Below, one piece after another: positions 29,509-39,163 of a stretch of DNA of 64,000 bases. The notes under the pieces were generated by a model. It was not told the DNA's origin, did no database searches, and saw only the letters and a program-made list of their open reading frames with translations. Positions within the stretch are counted from its first letter, which is position 1; each line of letters starts with the position of its first letter. A program made the translations under genes and the position numbers. Where the stretch lies: the NCBI RefSeq assembly GCF_013181195.1, contig NZ_SMZP01000002.1:124001-188000 (forward strand), read 5' to 3'. Source of the stretch: Caulobacter sp. RHG1 (GTDB taxonomy: Bacteria; Pseudomonadota; Alphaproteobacteria; Caulobacterales; Caulobacteraceae).

Positions 29509-32500
29509 CTAGAAGGTGTACGACGCGCCCAGGAAGAACTGGCGGCCGGTAGTGCTGTAGACGCGCTGCGAGCGGCGCTCCTTGCCACTCCACTGGTCTG
29601 CGGCCTGGTTGGTGATGTTCAGGGCGTCGAACGTCAGCTTCAGGTGCGGGGTCAGCTGGTAGGACAGCGAAGCGTCGACATTGGTCGTCGCGTAGCTGCC
29701 GTTGGCGTCCGGCACTTCCGACTTGAACGGCAGGGCCGTCAGGTACTCGTCGCGATAGGCCACCGACACGCGAGCCGAGAGCTTGTCATCTTCATAGTAC
29801 AGCGTGGCGTTCACCGAGTGCGGCGAGACGTTCAGGAACTGATCGTGGATCTGGGTGGCCGGGGTCGTGGCCGTGCCCGACGACAGATAGTAGAGCACCG
29901 AGCTGTCCACATAGGTGTAGTTCAGCATCGTGCCGGTATTCTTGAGCAGGCCCGGCAGGAAGTGGAACGGCTGCTGGTAGTTGATTTCCAGGCCGCGGAT
30001 GTAGCCGCCTTGCGTGTTGCGCGAGCGGGTCACGAGATACGGCGTCGAGGCGTCCTGGCCGGCCGGCAGCAGCGCCAGCGGCAGGCCGGTGTTGCCGTAG
30101 GCTTCGGTCGTGGCGATCGTCTGGATCGAGCTGGCGATCTCCTTGTCGAAGACCGTGGCGCTGACGATCACGCCCTCGCTGGGGTACCATTCCAGGCTGA
30201 AGTCGTAGTTCTTGGCGCGATACGGATCCAGGAACGGGTTGCCGATCGAGGCCGACTGCGCGCCGAACGTCGTGTTGACCGAACCGCCCGGCGTCAGGTT
30301 GCCGAAGCTGGGACGCGCCATGACCTTGGCGGCGGCGAAGCGCGCGACCAGGTTCGGCATCACGTCCAGCGCCAGGTTCACCGACGGCAGCAAGTCGTTG
30401 TACTTGTTGTTGACCGTGATCTGCGAGGTCAGAGAGGTATAACCCGTGGCGTCCAGGTCGGTCTTCACGTAGCGCACGCCGGCGTTACCGCGCAGGCGGC
30501 GACCATCCAGGATCTCGGTGTCGAAGTCGACCTGCACGTAGCCGCCCAGATCCTTTTCCTGGACCTGACGGTTGTTCCCCAGGGCCGAGTTGATGGCCAG
30601 GGTGAAGTCGCCGTACTTGTTCGAGCAGTTGCAGAGCAGGCCCAGCTTGTCGACATAGGCCATGACGTCCGGCACGACCCAGCTGGTCACCGAACCGGCC
30701 GGCAGACCCAGTTGCTTGCCAAAGCCCGTGATGGTCTCGCTGAGCGGCGCGCTGCCCGGGAAGTCGGCGGCGAACTGGGCGAAGTTGAACGGGATGGTCC
30801 CCGTCGCGGTGACGGCGGTCGAGGCGTTGTTGGCGTACAGGCGCTGGACCTGCTTGCTCTGGAAGTCGAACGACTTCAGCGACACGCCGGCCTTGATCGT
30901 GAAGACGTCGTTCAGGCGGAACTTGCCGTTGGCTTCGGCGGTGGCCAGGGTGTTGAACACCGCGGCCTTGACGATGCGGATGTCGGGGGTCAGGCCCGTG
31001 CCGGCGTTGGTGAAGGTGACGTTGGCCGGGTTGGCGACGTCGTAGCCGTAGTTGATCAACGGGCGGCTGGCGTCGTTGCGCGCATCCCAGACATAGCCGG
31101 CCTTGTTGAAGCCGTCATAGGACATCAGCACGTCCCAGGGCTGCTGGAAGTCCGAACCCGAGTGGCCGAACTTGACGTCGCCGCTGAAGCGATCGCTGAA
31201 GTCGTGACGCAGGGTCAGACCGACCTGGTGGGTCTTGGTCGTGGTCTGGCTACGCTCGGCGATGTGCTTGATGTCGACATTGTTGATCTTCATGTAGTCC
31301 ACCTGCCCGGTGGGCAGCACGTGGACGTCCATGATCTGGGCGTCGACCCGGCCGGCGAACAGCGGGAAGGCTGCGCTGGCGCCGTTGACGTTGCGGTTCA
31401 GCGAGGCGTTCGACAGAGCGTAGTCGGCGCGGTCCTGGTCGAACTGCGAGTAGACCATGTCCAGCGTCACGTCGGTGCGGTCGCTCGGGCGCCATTGCAG
31501 ACCGCCGGTCATGCCCAGACGCTTCTGATCCAGCTCGAAGCGGCCCAGGCCCGGGTTACGGGGCAGGAAGACGTTCGGCTGGTTGATGGCGGCGTAGGCC
31601 GTCGGGTCCGACGGCAGGCCCGAGAAGCACTGGCCGGCGGGGCGGTTGCCCGAGCCCGAGAGCGGGTTCACGTAGGGAATGGCGGTGTTGACCACCTGGC
31701 TGCCAGCCTGGCTGGCGATGTCGACCGCCGTGCCGCAGAAGCCGTTGTTGGCGTCCGAATAATCCGACTGCGAGGTGTCGCTGTAGCCCTCTTCCTGCGC
31801 CTTGCGCTCGCTGTAGGCCAGCGAGAACAGAGCGCCGAAATTGCCCCAGGTGTTGCTGATCAGGCCGGCGAAGCGCGGGGCCTTGGTCTTGTTGTTGTCG
31901 TAGTAGGCGCCTTGCACCGACGCAGCGGCGCGGAAGCCCTTCTTGTCGAACGGACGGCCGGTCTGCAGGTCGACCGTGGCGGCCAGCGAGCCCTCGTCCA
32001 TCTCGGCCGATTGCGACTTGCTGACGGTGACGCTGTTGAACAGTTCCGAGGCGAAGGTCGAGAAGTCGAAACCGCGCGAACGGTTGATGCCGGCGACCAC
32101 GCCGAGGGTCGAGCCGGTGGTGGCCGAATAGGCCTCGATGCCGTTCAGCGTGGTGCGAACGAAGTCGCCGCCCAGGCCGCGCACGGTGATGTTGCGGCCT
32201 TCGCCGCCGTCGCGAGTGATCGAGACGCCCGGGATGCGCTGGATCGACTCGGCCAGGTTCGCATCGGGGAAGCTGGCCATGTCGTCCGCCTTGATGACGT
32301 CGACGATGTTGTTGGAGACGCGCTTGGTGTTGATCGCGCTGCTGAGGCTGGCGCGGAAGCCCGTGACCACGACCTCCTCGACCGCGGCCGAGTCGTCGGT
32401 CGGCGCGGTTTGAGCGGCGGCGACCGTCGCGGTCAGCAGCGAAGCCCCCAGCGTCAGCGCCAGCACCGAGCACCCCGTGCGCAGGACACCATTGTTCTTG

Positions 32501-32514
32501 GCCTGATAGCCCAT
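29509..32514 (-). CDS. TonB-dependent receptor, carbohydrate-uptake type
   Basis: A 1,001-aa outer-membrane receptor with signal peptide (about 1-34, LTATVAAAQ) and a TonB-box-like EEVVVTGFRASL. The plug domain follows (NIVDVIKADDMASFPDANLAESIQRIPGVSI..., GGEGRNITVRGLGGDF), then a 22-strand barrel ending in FFLGASYTF with terminal Phe. The 'FRASLSSAINTKR... SFPDANLAESIQRIPGV' plug is the type associated with oligosaccharide import in Caulobacterales/Xanthomonads. With GH43, GH2 and pectinases nearby, a pectin or arabinan fragment substrate is plausible. A GGGAGAGGAAC ribosome site precedes ATG 32514. The plus-strand 1,004-aa frame over it is a shadow. Confidence 0.94.
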   Translation of the reverse strand: MGYQAKNNGVLRTGCSVLALTLGASLLTATVAAAQTAPTDDSAAVEEVVVTGFRASLSSAINTKRVSNNIVDVIKADDMASFPDANLAESIQRIPGVSITRDGGEGRNITVRGLGGDFVRTTLNGIEAYSATTGSTLGVVAGINRSRGFDFSTFASELFNSVTVSKSQSAEMDEGSLAATVDLQTGRPFDKKGFRAAASVQGAYYDNNKTKAPRFAGLISNTWGNFGALFSLAYSERKAQEEGYSDTSQSDYSDANNGFCGTAVDIASQAGSQVVNTAIPYVNPLSGSGNRPAGQCFSGLPSDPTAYAAINQPNVFLPRNPGLGRFELDQKRLGMTGGLQWRPSDRTDVTLDMVYSQFDQDRADYALSNASLNRNVNGASAAFPLFAGRVDAQIMDVHVLPTGQVDYMKINNVDIKHIAERSQTTTKTHQVGLTLRHDFSDRFSGDVKFGHSGSDFQQPWDVLMSYDGFNKAGYVWDARNDASRPLINYGYDVANPANVTFTNAGTGLTPDIRIVKAAVFNTLATAEANGKFRLNDVFTIKAGVSLKSFDFQSKQVQRLYANNASTAVTATGTIPFNFAQFAADFPGSAPLSETITGFGKQLGLPAGSVTSWVVPDVMAYVDKLGLLCNCSNKYGDFTLAINSALGNNRQVQEKDLGGYVQVDFDTEILDGRRLRGNAGVRYVKTDLDATGYTSLTSQITVNNKYNDLLPSVNLALDVMPNLVARFAAAKVMARPSFGNLTPGGSVNTTFGAQSASIGNPFLDPYRAKNYDFSLEWYPSEGVIVSATVFDKEIASSIQTIATTEAYGNTGLPLALLPAGQDASTPYLVTRSRNTQGGYIRGLEINYQQPFHFLPGLLKNTGTMLNYTYVDSSVLYYLSSGTATTPATQIHDQFLNVSPHSVNATLYYEDDKLSARVSVAYRDEYLTALPFKSEVPDANGSYATTNVDASLSYQLTPHLKLTFDALNITNQAADQWSGKERRSQRVYSTTGRQFFLGASYTF

Positions 32515-32625
32515 CGTTCCTCTCCCTTCGCGGCGACCGCTTGGCGGAAGCCTCTGCTCATCCGTCCGCCCTCTGCGGGGCGGCTCCTGGGCTGGGAGCC
32601 GAGCGGACCGACCCGCTCAAGCAAA

Positions 32626-32640
32626 TCTCACATAATGAGA
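32626..32640. promoter_or_regulatory. TCTCA-N5-TGAGA inverted repeat upstream of TonB receptor
   Basis: TCTCACATAATGAGA, 112-126 bp upstream of the receptor ATG, overlaps the first copy of a ~30-bp repeated element. It is operator-like; the cognate regulator is unknown. Confidence 0.45.
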
Positions 32641-32752
32641 CAAAATCCCAACTTGTGAGTGATAATAGGAAAGAGGCTTAGTTTGGCCAGAGCATTTTTT
32701 GCGCGGCCAGCAATTTCTTTCCATTATGCGACAAGATGTCCCAATATGTGAG
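32631..32752. repeat. Duplicated ~30-bp element in the TonB-receptor upstream region
   Basis: Copy A (32631-32659, starting CATAATGAGACAAAAT) and copy B (32722-32752, starting CATTATGCGACAAGATG) align over their full length with a 2-nt indel, and both end TGTGAG. They lie 91 bp apart inside the 397-bp gene-free stretch 32515-32911, which otherwise holds the receptor leader and an A/T-rich promoter zone. The pattern looks like tandem regulator sites. Confidence 0.55.
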
Positions 32753-32911
32753 AAATTTGACGCACAAAGACAACCGGAAGGCGCGAAATACTTGCTAATC
32801 GCGGCGGATACGGCCGTTTCCGGCCGCTTTGCGCCCGACACCGCCGACTCCGCCTCCCATGTTATTGACGTCGCCGAGCGGATCCCGCCGCCACGGCGCG
32901 CTATCGGGACT

Positions 32912-33379
32912 TCAGATCTCGATCGTCTCGTACTTGGGCTTGGGCTCGAGCGCGGGTTCGGACGCGAGCGTCGGCAGAGCGGCGGCGCCCCTCGCCAGTT
33001 GAACCGGCGGATGGTTTTGAGCCCGCAGCATCGCTTCGACCCGCCGCAACAGATTGTGAGCGGCGAACGGTTTGACCAGATAGCCAGCTGCGCCGGCTTC
33101 CAGCGCCACGCGGACCGTCACCGCATCGCCCTTTGCGGTCATCATCATCACGGGCGGACGCACACGCTGGCGACGCAAGACGCCCAGCACGTTCAGACCC
33201 GTCATGTCCGGCAGTTCGATATCGAGCAGAACAAGATCCCAGCGTGACGCCTGCAACGCCTCGACGCCCATGACGCCGGTGCTGGCGGAAGACACCCTGT
33301 AGCCGGCCTGATGCAGCACCAGTTCCACGAACTGGCGGATCATCGGGTCGTCGTCGATCACAAGTACGCTTCGGCCCAT
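32912..33379 (-). CDS. Single-domain response regulator (CheY-like receiver)
   Basis: 155 aa. A complete receiver occupies residues 1 to about 122: VLVIDDDPMIRQF (acidic pair), LVLLDIELPDMTG (acceptor Asp near 53), MMMTAKG (Thr) and YLVKPFAA (Lys). A ~30-residue Pro/Glu-rich tail has no domain I recognise. No kinase is adjacent. It could accept phosphate from a remote kinase or from the chemosensory kinases earlier in the window (speculative). ATG 33379 begins MGRSVLV. It neighbours a GAF protein on the same strand. Confidence 0.87.
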   Translation of the reverse strand: MGRSVLVIDDDPMIRQFVELVLHQAGYRVSSASTGVMGVEALQASRWDLVLLDIELPDMTGLNVLGVLRRQRVRPPVMMMTAKGDAVTVRVALEAGAAGYLVKPFAAHNLLRRVEAMLRAQNHPPVQLARGAAALPTLASEPALEPKPKYETIEI

Positions 33380-33434
33380 TGCCCGCCATCACACTGGAAC
33401 ACCGCGAGCAGCGCCTGCCGCCCGCGTCCTGGTC

Positions 33435-33447
33435 ACCGTGCCACGGT
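33435..33447. promoter_or_regulatory. ACCGTG-C-CACGGT palindrome upstream of receiver gene
   Basis: A 13-bp perfect palindrome in the 151-bp gap between the GAF gene and the receiver gene, 56 bp before the receiver ATG. Possible operator; function unknown. Confidence 0.35.
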
Positions 33448-33530
33448 CGCGCTCAACGGGGGTTTACACATATGACATCGCGCCTGCGGCAAATTGCTGC
33501 ACGCGTAACCCGACGCTGCTGCGCCAGCCT

Positions 33531-34049
33531 CTAAACGCTCGTCGGCAGATGGCTGGAGACGACGTCCGCCAGGGCCTTCAGCGCCTCGGAAAGCGCCGGA
33601 TCGAAAGCGCGGGGCTTGATATCCACGACACAGACGGTGCCCAGCAGCCAGCCGTCGGCGTCCCGCACCGGCGCGCCGGCGTAGAAACGAATATTGGGCG
33701 CGCCGGTCACGAACGGATTGTCGTAGACGCGTGGATCCTCGCGGGTGTCCTCGATCCACAGCAGGTTGCGATAGGCGATGCAGTGGTCGCAGAACGAGAC
33801 CTCGCGCGGGGTGTCTGTGATGTCGACCCCTGCCCTGCCCTTGTAGAACTGATGGTCGGAACCGATGAAGGTCACCATCCCCGCCATCGCCCCGAACAGC
33901 GCCTTGGCCGCTTGCGCCACCTGGTCGAAGGCCGGATCGCGCGGCGCGGCCAGCACATTGGCGCGCACCAGGGCGGCCAGGCGCAACAACTCCTCGTGGT
34001 CGGTCTGCGTCAGCATTCGCAATGCTTCATCTCCCTTTGTTGCCGCCAC
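33531..34049 (-). CDS. GAF-domain sensor protein
   Basis: Up to 172 aa with one GAF domain filling most of the chain: LAALVRANVLAAPRDPAFDQ, FIGSDHQFYKGRAG, SFCDHCIAYRNLLWIEDTREDPRV, and IRFYAGAPVRDADGWLLGTV. This is the free-standing GAF type that often precedes kinases or cyclases. Here it stands alone with no output domain, so it may act with a partner. The 'FCDHCIA' cysteines are common to this GAF subgroup. The start is uncertain: GTG 34049 is the longest, and a TTG at 34022 or ATG at 34016 sit closer to the GGGAG sequence. It begins 10 bp after the stop of the large outer-membrane gene and could belong to its transcript. Confidence 0.82.
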   Translation of the reverse strand: MAATKGDEALRMLTQTDHEELLRLAALVRANVLAAPRDPAFDQVAQAAKALFGAMAGMVTFIGSDHQFYKGRAGVDITDTPREVSFCDHCIAYRNLLWIEDTREDPRVYDNPFVTGAPNIRFYAGAPVRDADGWLLGTVCVVDIKPRAFDPALSEALKALADVVSSHLPTSV

Positions 34050-34058
34050 CCACTCTGA

Positions 34059-37000
34059 TCACTGACGCATCGCACCGAACACTTGCCGGGCGCCCGAGCC
34101 CAGGTTCGCGAAGGTGTTCTGGTCGAACTTCACGCGCGCGGTGATGTAGAAGCCCTTGCGGCTGTAGCCAGCCGCGGCGAAGTCGGGGTCGTGGTAGCCG
34201 ACGACGTTGTAGCCGACGCTGACCCAGGTGTTCTCAGCGGGCGAGATCCCGACCGAAGGACCGGCGGCGTAGGCGGTGCCGCCGCCTTTGCCGGCATGAC
34301 GGACCGACAGGTTGACGCCCAGATCGATCTTGCGGGTCAGGTCCAGGCGGGCCTCGGCGCCGATCACCTGCACCACGTTGGTGCGCACGTCGCCGTCGTA
34401 GCGGCCGCGCACCAGCTTGGCGCCGTGATAGAGCGAAGCCTGCACCGCGCCCGGGGTGTGATCGCCGCGGTCGCTGTCGAAATTGACCGCCAGGTTGTTG
34501 ATGACCTTGGAGGTGACGCCGTCGCCGCGAGCGGTCGGGCCGAAGCCGGCCACGCCCGTGCCCTGCACAACGCCGCGCGCCTCCTCGTGACGGACTTCCA
34601 GCTTGTCCAGCACGGCCCAGCGGCTGTCCAGCGGACGCCAGGCGACCGACCCGGTCACTTCGGTGCCGCGCGAAACGGCGCCCGTGCTGGTCACGGTCTC
34701 GTCGGCGCGGACGGTCATGGCGGCGGTCACGCCTTCGCGCAGCTGGCGCAGATAGGCGGAGCGAACCGCCCAGCTGTCGGTGCGATCGCCACGACGGGCT
34801 TCGACCCGGCCATTCCAGCTCCAACGGTCGGCGCGATAGGCCGCGCCCAGGCTGACGGACGTGAAGTCCTCGGTCGCCAGGGCGGAGCCGATGGCTTGAG
34901 CGTTGTCGGTATTCGGGTTCGGAACCTGACCGGCCAGGGTCTTGGCCGAGTCCACCGTGGCGTCGACGGTCCAGCCGCCCTTCAAGTTGACCGTCTGGGC
35001 CAGGCCCATCTGGACGAAGGTGCGCGGACCAAAGGCCGACAGGGTCTGCTGGTTCAGGGCGCCGGTCAGGCGCGCGCCCTTCCAAGGCGCAACCTCGACG
35101 CCGCCGCCGGTGATGGCGGCCTTGTAGCCGTCGCCTTCGATGATCTCGCGGCTGGCCAGCACCCGCAGGCCTTCGCGCACTTCATAGAAGGCGCCCAGGC
35201 GACGACGCACCGGGAAGTCCAGGCTCTCGGCGTCGCCCAGGGCGAAATCCGACGAGACATTGACCTGCAGGCGGCGGTTGAAGAAGTCCTTCGTCGCCGA
35301 CAGGGTCAGCAGATCCGAGCGGCGGGCTTCGCCGGCCTCGGGCGTATCGTTCGCCGACTTCAGGCCAGCGCCCAGACGCAGGCCGTTGCGCTGATAGTTC
35401 AGGCTGGCGTCGACAACGTCGCGGACATCGCCGTTGTCCAGATAGTTCTCGTGATAGGCCGAGACGTCCAGCGACAGGTTCTGGGTCAGACGGGCCTTGC
35501 CGTCGACGCCGACCTTGCGCGCGCCGAGATCGGCCTGGTTGGACTGGCCGAGGCCAAACGCCGTGTCGGCCTGACGCGCATAGCCCAGCACGTCAAAGCG
35601 GGCGGAGTGGTGCTCGACCTCGGCGATCCAGGCTTCCTGGCGGCCAGTGGCGACCGAGTCGCTGGCGGCGGCCTCGAGGCGAATCTCGGTGTCCGCGCGC
35701 GGGCGCAGGGTCAGGTCGGCGGCGACCAGGTCCGTGTCGGTGGTGGCCGAGCCCGGACGGCCGTGCAGATAGGTGATCCCGGCCTTGACCTTGCCGTCCA
35801 TCAGGTTGGTCGAAACGCGAGCGCCCAGCTCGGTGTTCTTCTCGCCCGTGCCGAGAACCTCATAGTTCACGACGACGACATTGGGATTCAGATCCAGATC
35901 GCGGCTGGCGATCGGGTCGCGGAAGGTGATGGCGCCAGTGATGTAGTCAATGTCGTAGTCGACATCGCGAACCATGACGCGGCTGGCCAGGATGCGCTCG
36001 GCGCGGATACGGTCACGGGTCTCGATCGTCACGGTCTCTGTGTTCGGCACGATCTCGCGGCGTGACAGCTGGTACAGGGCGGCCAGGCCCGAACCGGGCA
36101 GTTCGTCGCGGACATGGCTCTGCTCGGTGTCGGCGGCGAAGCCGGCGAAGCTGAACACGCGGCCCTGACGCTCGAATTTCAAGCCGTTCATGGTCCGGTC
36201 GAACCGGCCCAGGCGCGTGGCGTCGAAACCCGTGCGGAAGTCGCCGAACAGCGCGTAGAACGCCTTGCGCTCCAGGCGCACATACAGCTTGCGCTGGCTG
36301 GCGGCGTCATAGGCCTGGCCCGAGCCGTCGCCATAGACGGTGTAATAGCGGTCCGGGTCGATGGCGCCCGTCAGGCCGCGCTCCGGATCCGGCGTGCGCT
36401 TGTTGTCATAGGCCATGGTCAGCAGCCACGAGCCGCGGACGCGACCCTTGGCGTAGAAGGCCAGCTGGCCGTCGACCATGGTCTTGTCGCGGTCGCGACG
36501 AGCCAGCGGCGCAGCATGGCGCGACAGGGTGTTGTAACCGGCGGTGCCAGCGGCAAAGCCGACGACGATCCAGTCCTGACGCGAGGCGCTGAGCCAAGCG
36601 CGGACTTCGTTCGGCGTCGTTGTCGCGCCGACGCCCGACAGCTTGAAGCGCAGGGTCGCCGAACCGGCCTGGGTCGTGGGCGCCAGTTCGATCAGGGCGA
36701 CGCCGTCGTCGCCGGTGATGTGCCAGGTCGCACCGCGTGCGCCCTCGCCCGCCAGGCGCTGATCGGCGTTCGGATCGCGGGCGATCATGTACGGATCGGA
36801 CAGCTCGAAGGTCCCGACCGCGCCCGGGCGCACCGGATGGCCAAAGCGGTCGGTGAAGCGCACGGCGATGACCGGCGCGGTCAGGCCGTCGGCGATCAGG
36901 TGCGAGGCTTCAGGGACCAGCGTCGCGCGGCTGGGCGCGTTGGCGTAGGCCACTTCGCGCTTGATCTGGGCGACGACAGCGCCGCTGCCGTTGGTGATCG

Positions 37001-39104
37001 TGGCGACCAGGATGTTCGAGCCTTCGACCAGCGGCACGCCGCGCCACAGCGAGACGACCATGGTCCCGTCGGCGCTGGTTTCAACGCCGTCGCGGGTCAG
37101 AACGTCGACCGGCGCGCCGTTGATCGTCAGGCTGACCTGGTTGCCCGGCGCATGCTTGACGGCGACGCGGGTCACCGGCGCGACGGGATTATGCCCTTGA
37201 TTCGGATAGACAAAGTCGACACCCGGCTGCTGGTTGACGAACCAGTCGATCGTCTCGGTCGAGGCCTGATCCGTCGGGACGACGACACCCGTCTTGGTCG
37301 GCTGAGCCGTCGTGCGACGCAGGCGGAACTCGACACGCTCCAGGCCGCCGCCGCGCAGGTCGACGAACTGCGAGAAGGCGCGACCGGCGATGCGGGTGTC
37401 ACGGCCACAGGCGACGGCTTCCAGCCCTTCAGGCAGAGCCCCGACGTCCAGCTGAACGACCTGGAGCCCGGGCGTGACGCCCTCGAAATGGAACAGGCCG
37501 TCGCGGTCGGACACCACATAGGTGCCATCCTGCAGCACCAGACGCACACCGGCGACGCCAATACGGCCATCTTCGCGGCGCGTGGCGCAGGCGCCCTCGG
37601 TGACGCGGCCGATGATCGTGCCGCTGTCCGTCATCAGCGGCGCGGTGATGCGCACGCGGGCTCGGGCCTCGCCGCTGGAGGCGCCCATGCCGCCGGTGGC
37701 GACGGCGCGGTTGATCGCCATGCCGATTGGCGTGTCGGCGCCAATACTGACCTGATACTTGATTTTACTTGTCTGAGAGCCCGTGAATGTTCCCAGCGCG
37801 TAGGTCAGAGTCCGCCCGTCGGCGCTGATTTTCGGGTCCGGCAGCGGCTTATTGTCGCGGCGGGAAGAGCCTTTCACGTAGCGCAGGCCGCGCGGCAGCA
37901 TGTCGACGACCTTCACGTCGTTGATCATGCGCGCAGCGCCCAGATTGTGAACGTCCAGGGTGTAGCCGATGAGATCGCCGAAGGACGCCTTCTGGTGCGA
38001 CACGGTCTTGTCCAGCGACAGGCCCTGCGAAAAGCTCCGCACCACGAACGGCAGGGTTCCGCTGTCCAGCGGGATGTCGATCTGCAGCGGCTCGGGCTGT
38101 GTCAGATCGAAAGCCGCCCCCCAAGACGCGTCGGCGATGATGAAGCCACTACCTTCAGGCGAGGTGAGCTTAGCCACTTGCTGCGGAGAGGCCGTGGACG
38201 GCGCCGTGTAGCCTTGCGGCGGCTCGACGAAGAGCGCGTAGCGTCCCGGCGCAGTCAGCGGAAAGCGATATTGTCCGCTGGCGGACTGATAGACGGAGCC
38301 CCCCTCGTCCACGACATCGTGGCCGCTGATCACCGTCGACGGATAGACGCTGACGCCATCGTCGCCATACACCTTGGCCGGCAGGCCGGTCGCCTGGTCG
38401 ACGAGGGTGACGCGGGCGCCGTCGACAGGCGTTCCGGTACGAGAATCAAAGACATAGCCGTAGGGATCGATGAGAGCGTCGATGGTGGCCGAGTCCGCGC
38501 CATCGAAGCCCAGGACGCTGAAGCTCAGCTTGCCGCCGCGCGGCGCGAAGATCTGGCAGTCATAGGGCGTCATCGGCTTGTCGGTGGCCGGGATGTAGCC
38601 CAGGAAGCGGCCGCTGTTGCGGGTCGACTCGCTGACCTTCAGCGTTTCCTTGTCGCCCTGCGGGGTCTGGACGGTGATGGTGATTTCTTCGCGAACGTTC
38701 GGGTCGAGGTTCACCTCGGGCATCGAAACGTCGATGAACATCGTCTCGCCGGCATGGAAGGAAGCCGCTTCGCGCAGCTTGACCTTCATCGGATCGAAGG
38801 CCTCGAACGCCGAGACGTCCGGCGCCTTGAAGCCCTGACCTTCGACCTGGCACATGGTGCCGCCGGCGTTCAGGACGATCCCGTCGGATTCGCCCGCGAG
38901 GCGCATCAGCAGGATCTTCGGCGCGAAGGCCACATTCACGGAGGTGGTGTTGGAATTGACGCTCACGCGGCCGGTCGCGCCCGCATAGGAGAGCTGCGCC
39001 GTGTTCGTGACGACGTCCTGCTGACGCGCATAGGCGGGCGAGAGCAGACCGGCGGAGATCGCCAGGCTCGTGAGCGCCAATTTCATGCGGGTCAGGAAGG
39101 TCAT
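34059..39104 (-). CDS. Giant DUF11/CNA-B-repeat protein with C-terminal outer-membrane beta-barrel
   Basis: 1,681 aa from ATG 39104, chosen because it opens a clean signal peptide (residues 1-26, ending SPAYA). The open frame to 39290 overlaps the preceding gene and is rejected. Order: a beta domain with TNTAQLSYAG (about 33-60); a carboxypeptidase-regulatory/CNA-B-like fold about 213-300 (GYVFDSRTGTPVDGARVTL); a DUF11 domain about 363-487 (SFGDLIGYTLDVHNLGA, VVDMLPRGLRYVKGS); and a second CNA-B/SdrD-like module about 495-600 (GTIIGRVTEG). An invasin-like Ig region follows, then from about residue 940 a long beta-barrel (YYTVYGDGSGQAYD, YALFGDFRTG, many alternating strands). It is the last gene of a four-gene secreted cluster and may be the surface anchor or export pore. 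Function unknown. Confidence 0.8.
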   Translation of the reverse strand: MTFLTRMKLALTSLAISAGLLSPAYARQQDVVTNTAQLSYAGATGRVSVNSNTTSVNVAFAPKILLMRLAGESDGIVLNAGGTMCQVEGQGFKAPDVSAFEAFDPMKVKLREAASFHAGETMFIDVSMPEVNLDPNVREEITITVQTPQGDKETLKVSESTRNSGRFLGYIPATDKPMTPYDCQIFAPRGGKLSFSVLGFDGADSATIDALIDPYGYVFDSRTGTPVDGARVTLVDQATGLPAKVYGDDGVSVYPSTVISGHDVVDEGGSVYQSASGQYRFPLTAPGRYALFVEPPQGYTAPSTASPQQVAKLTSPEGSGFIIADASWGAAFDLTQPEPLQIDIPLDSGTLPFVVRSFSQGLSLDKTVSHQKASFGDLIGYTLDVHNLGAARMINDVKVVDMLPRGLRYVKGSSRRDNKPLPDPKISADGRTLTYALGTFTGSQTSKIKYQVSIGADTPIGMAINRAVATGGMGASSGEARARVRITAPLMTDSGTIIGRVTEGACATRREDGRIGVAGVRLVLQDGTYVVSDRDGLFHFEGVTPGLQVVQLDVGALPEGLEAVACGRDTRIAGRAFSQFVDLRGGGLERVEFRLRRTTAQPTKTGVVVPTDQASTETIDWFVNQQPGVDFVYPNQGHNPVAPVTRVAVKHAPGNQVSLTINGAPVDVLTRDGVETSADGTMVVSLWRGVPLVEGSNILVATITNGSGAVVAQIKREVAYANAPSRATLVPEASHLIADGLTAPVIAVRFTDRFGHPVRPGAVGTFELSDPYMIARDPNADQRLAGEGARGATWHITGDDGVALIELAPTTQAGSATLRFKLSGVGATTTPNEVRAWLSASRQDWIVVGFAAGTAGYNTLSRHAAPLARRDRDKTMVDGQLAFYAKGRVRGSWLLTMAYDNKRTPDPERGLTGAIDPDRYYTVYGDGSGQAYDAASQRKLYVRLERKAFYALFGDFRTGFDATRLGRFDRTMNGLKFERQGRVFSFAGFAADTEQSHVRDELPGSGLAALYQLSRREIVPNTETVTIETRDRIRAERILASRVMVRDVDYDIDYITGAITFRDPIASRDLDLNPNVVVVNYEVLGTGEKNTELGARVSTNLMDGKVKAGITYLHGRPGSATTDTDLVAADLTLRPRADTEIRLEAAASDSVATGRQEAWIAEVEHHSARFDVLGYARQADTAFGLGQSNQADLGARKVGVDGKARLTQNLSLDVSAYHENYLDNGDVRDVVDASLNYQRNGLRLGAGLKSANDTPEAGEARRSDLLTLSATKDFFNRRLQVNVSSDFALGDAESLDFPVRRRLGAFYEVREGLRVLASREIIEGDGYKAAITGGGVEVAPWKGARLTGALNQQTLSAFGPRTFVQMGLAQTVNLKGGWTVDATVDSAKTLAGQVPNPNTDNAQAIGSALATEDFTSVSLGAAYRADRWSWNGRVEARRGDRTDSWAVRSAYLRQLREGVTAAMTVRADETVTSTGAVSRGTEVTGSVAWRPLDSRWAVLDKLEVRHEEARGVVQGTGVAGFGPTARGDGVTSKVINNLAVNFDSDRGDHTPGAVQASLYHGAKLVRGRYDGDVRTNVVQVIGAEARLDLTRKIDLGVNLSVRHAGKGGGTAYAAGPSVGISPAENTWVSVGYNVVGYHDPDFAAAGYSRKGFYITARVKFDQNTFANLGSGARQVFGAMRQ

Positions 39105-39163
39105 TCGGTGTCCAAAAAGCCGTCCCGGGCGGCTGGAAGCCGCCCGGTCGGGGTCTGTAGTGG

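Noticed and set aside
29644..32658. 1,004-aa plus-strand open frame over the TonB receptor
   Set aside because: The composition (runs of Arg, Gly, His, Val) and lack of motifs fit an antisense shadow; the minus strand encodes an intact receptor with signal peptide and terminal Phe.
32880..32911. Possible terminator hairpin after the receiver gene (TCCCG...CGGGA)
   Set aside because: Only 5-bp arms with a long loop and no T tract; not convincing.
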